From assembly GCA_039683515.1 (NCBI GenBank), contig JBDKRG010000059.1, forward strand, positions 1-64,000: a stretch of 64,000 bases of DNA, read 5' to 3'. The DNA is from JAJFUE01 sp039683515. GTDB taxonomy: Bacteria > Sumerlaeota > Sumerlaeia > MVZB01. Below are positions 7,897-15,665 of this stretch, piece after piece. The notes beneath the pieces were generated by a model. It was not told where the DNA came from. It did no database searches and worked only from the letters and a program-made list of their open reading frames with translations. Every line of letters starts with the position of its first letter. The first letter of the stretch is position 1. The translations under genes and the position numbers were made by a program.

Positions 7897-9897
7897 ATGC
7901 TTGACCGAACCATCCGCACCAACAGCATCCTGCTGACGTTCCTGGGGCTTTACCTGCTGGTCGTGGCGCTGGGCCTGATCGAGCTCGACCGGCAGTATTA
8001 CCAGAACGACAAAAGCAGCCTGATCCACGAAAACATCTATTATTTCCTCAACCGCGAGGTCGGGGAGGAGACGATCACCGAGCTCTACAACCTCGCGCTC
8101 AAGGACCTGCAGCAAGGCACGCCGCCGACGCGCAAGGCGCTGAGGGAGAAAATGCAGGCGATCCTGAACGGGCAGAATTTCGTCTACCGGATCGCGATCC
8201 GCACGGCGGCCTCGGCCAGCGAGGAAATCAACACCCAGACCCAGAGCGAGCCGGTGCTGGTCGAAGAGTCCGCGCCCGGCAAATTCAAGTCGCAAAACAA
8301 CTACTCCAACTCGCTGTTCCTGGGCAATTTCAGCGGCACGATCGACCAGCCGATCCAGGACGCAACCGGCGTCACGTGGGGCCGGCTGATGCTCAACTAC
8401 ACGTCGCCCAAAGGCTACCCCGCCATGGAGGAGCTGACGGCGCGCTACCGGTGGTACGGGCTGTTCCTGGTGGCGCTGCTGTCGATCCTGGCGTGGGCGA
8501 TCGCGCGCAGCCTGCTCTTCCCGATGCGCAACGTCATGAACGCGCTCGAGGCCTCCACGGCCGAGCACACCGCGTTCATCGCGCGGCCGGTGCGGCGGCT
8601 CGAGACATTCTACAACCGCATGGCGCTGGACGCGGTGATCGCCAGGATGCAGGGGCAGCTGCGCGACAGAATCGCGCTTCACCCGGAGCTGACCGGCTGG
8701 GAAATCGTGCGGCTCGTCTGCACGAGCTTCCACGAGCAGGTCGGGATGCCGATGGTCGCCGCGCTGGAGATGGTCAGCGAGGGGCCGGGGCGCGTGCGCC
8801 CGACCGGCCAGCGTGTCCTTGCCGGCCGGCCCGAGGCAACCACCGACGCCGCGGCCCTCGCCGAGAGGATCGACCGCGCCCTGCCGCGCGACGGCCGCAG
8901 CCAGGCCTCGTTCGACTGGAGCGACCAGCCGGCGCCGCTCGTCGGGACCGTGCGCCTGCAGGCCGACCCAGAACGCAGCGGGATCAGGTATTTGTTCGCG
9001 CTCGGAGTCTTCAACGGGACCGAGTCGGTGCCGGGCGGGTCGCTCGAGCGGATCCTGGACCGGCTGGGGTCGCTCGTCGACGGCGCGCTCCAGACGCTGA
9101 CGCTGCGCAACCGGCTGCTCGTTCAGGAGCGCGGCCGCGCCAACATCAGCCTGTCGCGGAATCTGGGCCATGATTTGACCAATATCATCGCCACGAGCAA
9201 GCTCGAGCTGATGGCTCTGGAGCGGCTCCTGAAGAGCGGCGAGCCGCCCAAGGACGAACGGCGCCGCTCGATCCTCGTCGATTCGCTGCAGGGGCTGCTG
9301 CGGTCGGTGCGGTTCATGCAGGAGACGGTGAATTTATATCGCGCCTACGCGTACCTGCAGCAGCCGGTGCTGGAGACGACCGACGGCAACGCGCTCGTGC
9401 GCGAGACGCTCGAGCTGTTCGAGGCGTCGATCTCGGGGCGGATCGAGCTCAAGGCCGAGCTGGCCGAGGACGCTCCGCGCTGCGTCGTCGACCCGCGGCT
9501 GATCAAGCTGGCGCTGTTCAATCTGTTCACGAACGCGCTCGACGCCACGCGCAAGCTCGACAGCCGCCACGCCGAGCCGTGGATCCGCGTGCGGACGCTG
9601 CGCGCCGGCGACGGCGGCCTCGAAATCGTCATCGAGGACAGCGGGACGGGGATTCTGAACACGGCCGGCAAAAAAGCCGCCCCGCACGAGATCGAAAAAA
9701 TCTTCGAGCTCGGCTACACGAACCGCCGATCGAGCGACTCGCGCGGCGAGGGGCTTGGGCTCAACTGGGTCCGGACGATCGTCCAGGACCTGCACAGCGG
9801 CACGATCACCGCCGAAAACAGCGAGTCCGCCGGCGCAAGATTCACGATCCACTTCACCCCGCTCACCCAGCCGGTCGATGCCAATTTGAAAGCTTAA
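7897..9897 (+). CDS. Membrane sensor histidine kinase
   Basis: This is a 666-residue kinase. TM1 is SILLTFLGLYLLVVALGLI. An extracytoplasmic sensor of about 140 residues follows, then TM2 (GLFLVALLSILAWAIARSLLF) and a linker of about 200 residues. The phospho-acceptor region is SRNLGHDLTNIIATSKLELM (His in GHDLTN). The HATPase domain has the N box LFNLFTNALDA, G1 DSGTGI and G2 GEGLGLNW. The sensed signal is unknown and no response regulator adjoins it. The start is uncertain between ATG 7858 and ATG 7897; 7897 is preferred because of the upstream G-rich stretch and the normal spacing to TM1. Its C-terminal 40 codons reappear as a remnant at 10694-10819. Confidence 0.88.
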   Translation: MLDRTIRTNSILLTFLGLYLLVVALGLIELDRQYYQNDKSSLIHENIYYFLNREVGEETITELYNLALKDLQQGTPPTRKALREKMQAILNGQNFVYRIAIRTAASASEEINTQTQSEPVLVEESAPGKFKSQNNYSNSLFLGNFSGTIDQPIQDATGVTWGRLMLNYTSPKGYPAMEELTARYRWYGLFLVALLSILAWAIARSLLFPMRNVMNALEASTAEHTAFIARPVRRLETFYNRMALDAVIARMQGQLRDRIALHPELTGWEIVRLVCTSFHEQVGMPMVAALEMVSEGPGRVRPTGQRVLAGRPEATTDAAALAERIDRALPRDGRSQASFDWSDQPAPLVGTVRLQADPERSGIRYLFALGVFNGTESVPGGSLERILDRLGSLVDGALQTLTLRNRLLVQERGRANISLSRNLGHDLTNIIATSKLELMALERLLKSGEPPKDERRRSILVDSLQGLLRSVRFMQETVNLYRAYAYLQQPVLETTDGNALVRETLELFEASISGRIELKAELAEDAPRCVVDPRLIKLALFNLFTNALDATRKLDSRHAEPWIRVRTLRAGDGGLEIVIEDSGTGILNTAGKKAAPHEIEKIFELGYTNRRSSDSRGEGLGLNWVRTIVQDLHSGTITAENSESAGARFTIHFTPLTQPVDANLKA

Positions 9898-9904
9898 CAA
9901 ATTG

Positions 9905-10564
9905 TTATTCTATGGCCTTCCCGACCATGCGGGCGATATCGCCTCTGCTAACGGTTCCATTTGTTGGATCGTAAATGAGATTAATCATCCCGTTCTGATT
10001 GGGCAAACCATGGAGCGGTGGATAAAATTCAACTCCGTTAAATAGCCGGTCAGGGCCGCAACTTACAATGCAAAAACCCGGAAAGGGGTATGGCCCCCGA
10101 GGCGGTCCGTGTTTCTTCTCAAAATCCCCAAACCACCCTGAATAGCTGACATATCGATAGCCGCCAGCATAGTCGTCGGGTTTGGGAGGGTTCGTGCCGC
10201 CACCGGCGATTTTCTCGAATGGATACCATTCGGGCTGAAAGGAATCGCTCAACGATACGCTCGACAGATATGCGATCGGCGTCGATAGCTCCCAGACATA
10301 TTGGAGAAGGCCGGGACGCGATGCACCGGAGATTGGATAAGGATAGGATTGATGGTCGGTCGAATAGGCCTCCAGCGCGGTTGTGATGGTCGCCAGATCG
10401 CTTTTAGCGCGCGCGACCTTGGCCCGCTGATGTGCCTCCCGAAAATTGTAAATCGCTATCGCCGACAGGATTCCAATGATCGCCACAATAAACAGAACCT
10501 CAATCAACGTGAATGCATGTGTTTTTAATTGATCCCGATGCACGCCGTGACAACTGAATTTCAT
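9905..10564 (-). CDS. Type II/IV pseudopilin-like protein
   Basis: This 219-residue protein has a prepilin N-terminus: a short basic leader, then AFTLIEVLFIVAIIGILSAIAIYNF, with Glu at position +5 after the expected prepilin-peptidase site. A helix (AKVARAKSDLATITTALEAYSTDHQSYP) leads into a GspG-like globular domain ending YDPTNGTVSRGDIARMVG. That ending is nearly the same as the end of the unrelated-sized protein at 38105-39895. It is probably a secreted or fibre-forming pseudopilin. No secretion-system genes adjoin it; it is flanked by a kinase gene and a kinase remnant. Confidence 0.88.
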   Translation of the reverse strand: MKFSCHGVHRDQLKTHAFTLIEVLFIVAIIGILSAIAIYNFREAHQRAKVARAKSDLATITTALEAYSTDHQSYPYPISGASRPGLLQYVWELSTPIAYLSSVSLSDSFQPEWYPFEKIAGGGTNPPKPDDYAGGYRYVSYSGWFGDFEKKHGPPRGPYPFPGFCIVSCGPDRLFNGVEFYPPLHGLPNQNGMINLIYDPTNGTVSRGDIARMVGKAIE

Positions 10565-10693
10565 GTTAACGCCTCCATCACTCGTGATCGCCTTTGAAAC
10601 CGACTATTCCACAAAATTCAATCCCTTGCAGGCTCCCTGTCGGCTTTCATCTACAAATGACGTGCGATCATGAATTTTGTTTGAAAAAAATCA

Positions 10694-10819
10694 GTGGTGG
10701 TCGTCCAAGACCTGCACTGCGGCCCGATCACAGCCGAAAACAGCGAGAAGGCCGGGGCGCGGTTCATCCTGCATTTCGCTCCGCTCACGCAGCCGGCAGA
10801 TGAAACGCTGAAGGCGTGA
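10694..10819 (+). pseudogene. 3' remnant of a second histidine kinase gene
   Basis: Reading from 10694, 41 codons (VVVQDLHCGPITAENSEKAG...PLTQPADETLKA, stop TGA) match the last 40 residues of the kinase ending at 9897 (TIVQDLHSGTITAENSESAG...PLTQPVDANLKA) with about ten differences. A TGA at 10682 closes the frame just upstream and no other kinase sequence precedes it. This is a decayed or truncated paralogue, separated from the intact kinase by the pseudopilin gene. Confidence 0.85.
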
Positions 10820-10866
10820 ATTCATCACGCAAAAGCGCAAAAGAGCAAAAGCCGCATAAAGCGCCT

Positions 10867-11871
10867 TTATTTTGCCCCCGGCGTCTTTTCGATCTTTGCG
10901 GTTGCGATGATGTCGAGAATGGCCGCAATCCCTTTGTCGTCCCCTGCCGAACCGAAAATGTGAATCAGCGTATTGCCGTCGGTCTCAGGCATTTTTGCGA
11001 TCATTTCGATGTTTTTTGCGGGATCTTCTTCTGCGTTCCAGTATTCCACCCACTCCTGCTGCCGGCCGAAAAGCAGAGACGTTCGCTTACCCTTGAACAA
11101 CAAGTCCTTGTCGATTTTTTCATGAAAATAGCTCGGACACCATCCGACATAGATGCTGATGTTTTTCGAGAGCTGTTCGAACTCCGACATCTCCGTTAAA
11201 TGATATACCGTAAAATCGATCCCATCCTGGACCGTGTAAACCCAATTGCGCGGCGTGGAGAGCGTGATGCCGTCGGCGCGCAAATCCAGTTTCTTCACGC
11301 CGGCATCGAGGTTGAGCCGTCGCGGGCCGGTGGCGATCGACGCGAGGATCCTTTGGGTCAGCTCGCGGCAGCGATTCGGCGCCTTGTGGAAGCTGGGATT
11401 GAAATAAACCGAGACGCGCAGAACCGTGCCGTCGGCGTGGCGCACAAACGCGACGCCATAGAGAATCGAATCGCCCTTCTGTTTGGGTTTGTCCGGGACG
11501 CCGATGATTTTGTTGCCGCCGATGCCGGTTGCGACGAAATGGCTGCCCATGTCCCCGGACAAGCGCTTCAGGGCCCTCGACGTCTCGCCGTCAAAATCCT
11601 TTCCTGCGAATTTGAACAACTCCCGGGCCAGGAGGACGAGCTTGTTGCCGCTGTCCTCGTAAATGATCACGGTCTCTTGTTCAGTCGGCTCGGCCGCGCC
11701 CATGATGCCTTGGGCGCGGGAACCGATTGTCGATCCACGCGGCATCGAAACCGTCAGTCGCTTGTTGATGAGGTCGAATTGCTGCCAGCTCTGCCCGAAC
11801 GCGCAGGGCGCAAGCGCCAGAAGAAAAACCGCGATCAATGTCTTCCGTGTGATGGAAGGCAATGGGGGCAT
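10867..11871 (-). CDS. Secreted protein of unknown function
   Basis: I do not recognise the family. From ATG 11871 the protein is about 334 residues with a Sec signal peptide (TLIAVFLLALAPCAFGQS). The mature part has mixed alpha/beta character. Two segments look alike: the first starts WQQFDLINKRLTVSMPRG, the second starts RADGITLSTPRNWVYTVQDG. This suggests two copies of a domain resembling small envelope proteins that begin by testing for a 'phrase-like' LxxP start. The frame is open up to 11940, with another ATG at 11895. The 11871 start gives the most normal signal peptide, but no start has a strong ribosome site. Confidence 0.7.
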   Translation of the reverse strand: MPPLPSITRKTLIAVFLLALAPCAFGQSWQQFDLINKRLTVSMPRGSTIGSRAQGIMGAAEPTEQETVIIYEDSGNKLVLLARELFKFAGKDFDGETSRALKRLSGDMGSHFVATGIGGNKIIGVPDKPKQKGDSILYGVAFVRHADGTVLRVSVYFNPSFHKAPNRCRELTQRILASIATGPRRLNLDAGVKKLDLRADGITLSTPRNWVYTVQDGIDFTVYHLTEMSEFEQLSKNISIYVGWCPSYFHEKIDKDLLFKGKRTSLLFGRQQEWVEYWNAEEDPAKNIEMIAKMPETDGNTLIHIFGSAGDDKGIAAILDIIATAKIEKTPGAK

Positions 11872-12169
11872 TGGGGACAGGTTATGGAATTGCATCGTAT
11901 TTCGGGTCAGCCCCATGCGCCATGACACCCCGCCCAGCAATTGTGCTGGAAAAACCAGAATAGGTCATCATTTGCAGCCCAAAAGACAAAAATCAACACC
12001 AAAACATACTGTCCCCATTTCAGGGCCGCAGTTCTGTTGACAGTGGGGGGGTTTAATGTCAGCATGGGCCAGACTGGCCGGCCGCGATGGGCCGTCTGGG
12101 GACGGACATGCCATCGGGTCGGTGGCGGCAGTACAGCCAGGGAAATGGCATTCGAAAGGCGCGTTCGGG

Positions 12170-13213
12170 ATGGGTTCGTCACTACGCAACATGTTTTCGC
12201 TCGATATCGGCATCGATCTGGGGACAGCCACCACGCTCGTCTACGTCAAGGGCGAAGGAATCGTCCTGGCCGAACCCTCCGTCGTGGCGATCCGCACCGG
12301 CTCGCGCGACGTGCTGGCGGTCGGCAGCGAGGCCAAGCGGATGCTCGGCCGCACGCCCAGCGAAATCGTCGCCATCCGCCCCATGAAGGACGGCGTCATC
12401 GCCGACTTCGCGATCACGCAGAACATGCTCGCCTACTTCATCAAGAAGGCGCGCCAGCGCTGGCACACGCTGCCGGGCGCCAAGATCCGCGTCGTCGTCA
12501 GCGTCCCGTCGGGCATCACCGAGGTCGAAAAACGCGCCGTCCTGGAATCGGCCGAACAGGCGGGCGCGCACAGCAAGTTCCTGATCGACGAGCCGATGGC
12601 CGCCGCGATCGGCGCGGGGCTGCCGGTGACCGAGCCGGCCGGCTCGATGATCATCGACATCGGCGGCGGCACGACCGAGGTGGCCGTGATTTCGCTCGGC
12701 GGCATCGTCGTCTGCATCAGCGAGCGCACGGCCGGCGACAAGATGGACGAGGCGATCGTTCAGCACATCAAGCGCAAATACAACCTGCTGATCGGCGACC
12801 GCACGGCCGAGGACATCAAGATCAAGATCGGCTCGGCGGACGCCCTGCCCGAAGAGCGCACCATGGACATCAAGGGGCGCGACCTCGTGGCCGGCCTGCC
12901 GCGCACGATCACCATTACGAGCGAAGAAATCCGCGAGGCGCTGAGCGAGCCGGTCTCGGCGATCATCAACGCCGTCAAGTCGACGCTGGAGAAAACGCCG
13001 CCCGAACTGGCGGCCGACCTCGTCGACTCGGGCATCACCATGGCCGGCGGCGGAAGCCAGCTCAAGGGCCTGGACACGCTGATCGCCTCGGAGACGGGCC
13101 TCAACGTGCGGCTGGCCGACAACCCCGAGACCGCCATCGTCATGGGCACCGGCAAGACGCTCGACTCGATCAAGATCCTCCAGAATTTGAACGGCTTCAC
13201 GCTGCGCCGGTAA
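12170..13213 (+). CDS. mreB: Rod shape-determining actin homologue MreB
   Basis: This 347-residue actin-like ATPase polymerises under the inner membrane and guides cell-wall synthesis. Motifs present are phosphate 1 (GIDLGTATTLVYVKGEGIVL), the connect region, phosphate 2 (IIDIGGGTTEVAVIS) and the adenosine motif (MAGGGSQLKGLD). Length is normal. The ATG at 12170 (MGSSLRNMFSLDIGIDLG) follows AAAGG at a 10-nt spacing; 12191 is a possible alternative. The mreC, mreD and pbp2 genes usually found after mreB are absent, so this copy stands alone, which is usual for second MreB copies. A strong terminator follows. Confidence 0.95.
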   Translation: MGSSLRNMFSLDIGIDLGTATTLVYVKGEGIVLAEPSVVAIRTGSRDVLAVGSEAKRMLGRTPSEIVAIRPMKDGVIADFAITQNMLAYFIKKARQRWHTLPGAKIRVVVSVPSGITEVEKRAVLESAEQAGAHSKFLIDEPMAAAIGAGLPVTEPAGSMIIDIGGGTTEVAVISLGGIVVCISERTAGDKMDEAIVQHIKRKYNLLIGDRTAEDIKIKIGSADALPEERTMDIKGRDLVAGLPRTITITSEEIREALSEPVSAIINAVKSTLEKTPPELAADLVDSGITMAGGGSQLKGLDTLIASETGLNVRLADNPETAIVMGTGKTLDSIKILQNLNGFTLRR

Positions 13214-13238
13214 ATACGGGCTTAGCTATTGAAGGAGA

Positions 13239-13278
13239 AAAGGGTCCCATGGGTCTTTTGAGACCCATGGGACCTTTT
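13239..13278 (+). terminator. Rho-independent terminator of mreB
   Basis: A 14-bp perfect stem (13243-13256 with 13261-13274) has a 4-nt loop, is flanked by further A-T pairs and ends in TTTT. It lies 26 nt after the mreB stop and isolates mreB from the NAD island. Confidence 0.88.
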
Positions 13279-13312
13279 CCTTTGCGCGGCACCCAGGGCG
13301 CCGTTTTCACCC

Positions 13313-13341
13313 TTGACATGGTGTCTACTTTACACTATTGA
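13313..13341 (+). promoter_or_regulatory. Predicted sigma70 promoter of the NAD/ADP-ribose island
   Basis: A perfect -35 hexamer TTGACA (13313-13318) is followed after 17 nt by TATTGA (13336-13341). It lies 34 nt before the regulator gene and right after the mreB terminator. It is the only good promoter seen for the nine genes that follow. Confidence 0.65.
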
Positions 13342-13347
13342 TAGTGT
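13332..13347. promoter_or_regulatory. Candidate NrtR operator palindrome
   Basis: ACACTAT-TG-ATAGTGT is a perfect 16-nt palindrome over the -10 element, directly upstream of the NrtR-type gene. A smaller GACA-TGG-TGTC dyad (13315-13325) abuts the -35. NrtR proteins are known to repress their own NAD-salvage operons by binding such palindromes, so autoregulation is a reasonable inference. Confidence 0.65.
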
Positions 13348-13374
13348 CAGGAAGACAACATGGAGGCGGGGCGA

Positions 13375-14064
13375 ATGGCGTTTACTTATGAATATCCGCG
13401 GCCGGCGTTGACGGTCGACTGCGTCGTGTTCGGGCTCGACGACGAGGACCTCAAGATCATGCTGATCCGGCGCGGCCTGGAGCCGTTCAAGGGCCGCTGG
13501 GCGCTGCCGGGCGGGTTCGTGCGCGTGGACGAGACGATCGACGACGCCGCGAGGCGCGAGCTGGTGGAAGAAACCGGCCTCGAAAAGGTCTTCATGGAGC
13601 AGCTCTACACGTTCGGCGACGTCGGCCGCGACCCGCGCGAGCGCGTCGTCTCGGTCGCGTATTACGCGCTCGTCAGGCTTTCGGATTACAAGGTCCAGGC
13701 GGCCAGCGACGCCAGCGACGCGGCGTGGTTCCCGGTCAGCGACGCGCCGACGCTCGCCTTCGACCACGCCAAAATCCTGGCCGTCGCTCTGGAGCGGCTC
13801 AAGAACAAGGTGCGCTGGCAGCCGGTCGGGTTCGAGCTGCTGCCGCCCAAGTTCACGCTGACGCAGATCCAGAAGATGTACGAGACGATCCTGGAGCGGC
13901 CGCTCGACAAACGGAATTTCCGCAAAAAGATCCTGGGGATGAATTTGCTGATAGAATTGAACGAGGTGCAGAAGGACGTCGCCCACCGGGCCGCGCGGCT
14001 TTACAGGTTCGACGAGACGAAATACAGGCGGCTGGCGCGGAAGGGGTTCAATTTCGAGATTTAG
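13375..14064 (+). CDS. nrtR: NrtR-type Nudix transcriptional regulator of NAD metabolism
   Basis: This 229-residue protein has an N-terminal Nudix domain (residues ~5-140) and a C-terminal winged helix (~145-229; PPKFTLTQIQKMYETIL, then KRNFRKKIL). That is the architecture of NrtR, which binds ADP-ribose and represses NAD-synthesis genes. The Nudix box (GFVRVDETIDDAARRELVEE plus TGL) is fully intact, so hydrolysis of ADP-ribose or a similar ligand is also possible. The ATG at 13375 follows GGAGG at an 8-nt spacing; an in-frame ATG at 13360 with AGGA is an alternative. It heads the island and sits just behind its likely operator. Confidence 0.88.
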   Translation: MAFTYEYPRPALTVDCVVFGLDDEDLKIMLIRRGLEPFKGRWALPGGFVRVDETIDDAARRELVEETGLEKVFMEQLYTFGDVGRDPRERVVSVAYYALVRLSDYKVQAASDASDAAWFPVSDAPTLAFDHAKILAVALERLKNKVRWQPVGFELLPPKFTLTQIQKMYETILERPLDKRNFRKKILGMNLLIELNEVQKDVAHRAARLYRFDETKYRRLARKGFNFEI

Positions 14065-14114
14065 AGAATTCTTCGACCACGGAAGGCGCGGAAGGCGCGG
14101 AAAAGGCCATCACA

Positions 14115-14741
14115 ATGAAAACGGCATTGAATATCACCGATTTGCAATACGATTTCATGCCGGGCGGGGCCTTGGCCGTGGCCGAGGGCGATCTGCTTGT
14201 GCCGGTCGCGAACGGGCTGATGCCGAAGTTCGACCTGGTCATCGCCACGCAGGACTGGCACCCGGCCGGCCATGGCAGTTTTGCCTCGAATCATCCCGGC
14301 AAGAAACCGGGCGACGTCATCGAGCTCAACGGGCTGGCGCAGATCCTCTGGCCCGACCACTGCGTCCAGGACACGCGCGGCGCCCAATTGCACGACGGCC
14401 TGAACATGGCAGGCATCGACAAGGTGTTCCACAAGGGGACCGATCCGGCGATCGACAGCTACAGCGGGCTGTTCGACAACGGGCATCTGAAATCGACCGG
14501 CCTCGGCGAGTATCTGAAAGAAGAGGGCGTGACCGACCTGTATCTGTGCGGGCTGACGACCGATTACTGCGTGAAGTTCTCGGCGCTCGACGCCGCGCAA
14601 ATGGGATTCCGGGTGTACCTGATCGCCGACGCGTGCCGGCCGGTGAACCTGGAGCCGGGCGACGAGGCGCGCGCGATCGAACAGATGAAAGCCGCCGGCG
14701 TGACCGTGATCACAACCCGCGAACTGCTGGAGGACAAGTGA
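14115..14741 (+). CDS. pncA: Nicotinamidase
   Basis: This 208-residue cysteine hydrolase converts nicotinamide to nicotinate and ammonia in NAD salvage. The catalytic Asp is in TDLQYDFMPGGAL, the Lys in HKGTDP, and the Cys in GLTTDYCVKFSA. The metal-binding residues are in ATQDWHPAGHGSFASNHPG. All are present and the length matches E. coli PncA. The start at 14115 is the first codon giving the conserved N-terminus; the frame is open far upstream inside nrtR, but only as a shadow. The 50-nt gap after nrtR carries a CCACGGAAGGCGCGGAAG repeat word (14077-14104). The stop overlaps the next ATG as TGATG. Confidence 0.94.
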   Translation: MKTALNITDLQYDFMPGGALAVAEGDLLVPVANGLMPKFDLVIATQDWHPAGHGSFASNHPGKKPGDVIELNGLAQILWPDHCVQDTRGAQLHDGLNMAGIDKVFHKGTDPAIDSYSGLFDNGHLKSTGLGEYLKEEGVTDLYLCGLTTDYCVKFSALDAAQMGFRVYLIADACRPVNLEPGDEARAIEQMKAAGVTVITTRELLEDK

Positions 14742-15136
14742 TGGACGGCACGATCACGCTCTGGCGGCCGGTCGGGGCTGACGAACTGCAAAAGCTCATC
14801 GACTCGGGGATGCGCGCGTTCCCGCCGCGCCTGCCGGGGCAGCCGATCTTTTATCCCGTGCTGAACATCGAATACGCGCGCCAGATCGCGAGGCAGTGGA
14901 ACGCCAGGGGCGACGGCGCGGGGTTTGTGACCGAGTTCGATGTCGACGCGCATTACTTGTCGAATTTCGAAATCCATCGCGTCGGCTCGCGCGTTCATGA
15001 CGAATACTGGATCCCGGCCGAGCGGCTGGAGGAATTCAACCGCCATATTCAGGGCCCGATCCGGGTTGTTGAATCCCATTTCGGCACCGAATACGCGGGG
15101 CAGACGTTCGAGGAGTTGCGCGGTCATGGAGAATAA
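14741..15136 (+). CDS. Small conserved protein, possible ADP-ribosyltransferase-like fold
   Basis: This 131-residue protein resembles small proteins that I recall being labelled 'ADP-ribosylation/crystallin J1' in databases, with no known activity. Conserved-looking blocks are LWRPVG near the start, AFPPRLPGQPIFYPVLN, GFVTEFDV, and EYWIPAERLEEFNRHI. An N-terminal strand with a basic residue, a central Tyr block and a late EYW-Ile strand recall the H/R-Y-E pattern of ADP-ribosyltransferases. That reading is inference only. It overlaps pncA by one base and the next gene by 11 bases, so it is almost certainly co-translated with them. Confidence 0.8.
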   Translation: MDGTITLWRPVGADELQKLIDSGMRAFPPRLPGQPIFYPVLNIEYARQIARQWNARGDGAGFVTEFDVDAHYLSNFEIHRVGSRVHDEYWIPAERLEEFNRHIQGPIRVVESHFGTEYAGQTFEELRGHGE

Positions 15137-15665
15137 GAACGGAAAACGCATCATCGGCGAGGGGCGTTACCTGCGCCTCGTCGACGACAACGGCTGGGAA
15201 TACGTCGAGCGGAAAAACACGAAGAGCGTCGTCGCGGTCGTGAACAGGACGAAGTCGGGGCATGTGCTGCTCGTCGAGCAGTTCCGGCCAGCGGTCAAGG
15301 GGAACGTGATTGAATGGCCGGCGGGACTGGTCGGCGACGAAGGAGACCCGGAGGAAAGCCTCGAGACGGCGGCCAAACGCGAACTGCTCGAGGAGACCGG
15401 CTATGCGGCCGAGCAGATCGTGGAGCTGATCACGGGGCCGTCCTCGACGGGAGTGACGAGCGAGGAGATCACCTACGTGATGGCCGTCGGCCTTGAAAAG
15501 AAAGGCAACGGCGGAGGCGTTGCCGGCGAGAAAATCACGGTCCACGAAGTGCCGGCGAGCGTGGCGCACGAGTGGCTGAGCAAGAGAATCGAGTCGGGCG
15601 TGCAGGTCGACCCGCGCGTTTATGTCGGGTTGTATTTCATGGATAAAGCGATTGATGAAAAATGA
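15126..15665 (+). CDS. Nudix ADP-ribose pyrophosphatase-like hydrolase
   Basis: This 179-residue Nudix hydrolase has the ADP-ribose pyrophosphatase layout: strand VVAVVNRTKSGHVLLVEQFRP, then EWPAGLVGDEGDPEES and RELLEETGY. It would split ADP-ribose to AMP and ribose 5-phosphate, clearing the product of ADP-ribose removal by its neighbours. The Nudix box has a slightly longer loop between the Gly and the REL core than the strict consensus. The ATG at 15126 overlaps the previous stop; the stop overlaps the next start as ATGA. Confidence 0.88.
   Translation: MENKNGKRIIGEGRYLRLVDDNGWEYVERKNTKSVVAVVNRTKSGHVLLVEQFRPAVKGNVIEWPAGLVGDEGDPEESLETAAKRELLEETGYAAEQIVELITGPSSTGVTSEEITYVMAVGLEKKGNGGGVAGEKITVHEVPASVAHEWLSKRIESGVQVDPRVYVGLYFMDKAIDEK

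Noticed and set aside
10594..10803. Short plus-strand frame over the kinase remnant
   Set aside because: It is in a different frame from the remnant and has no motif or ribosome site.
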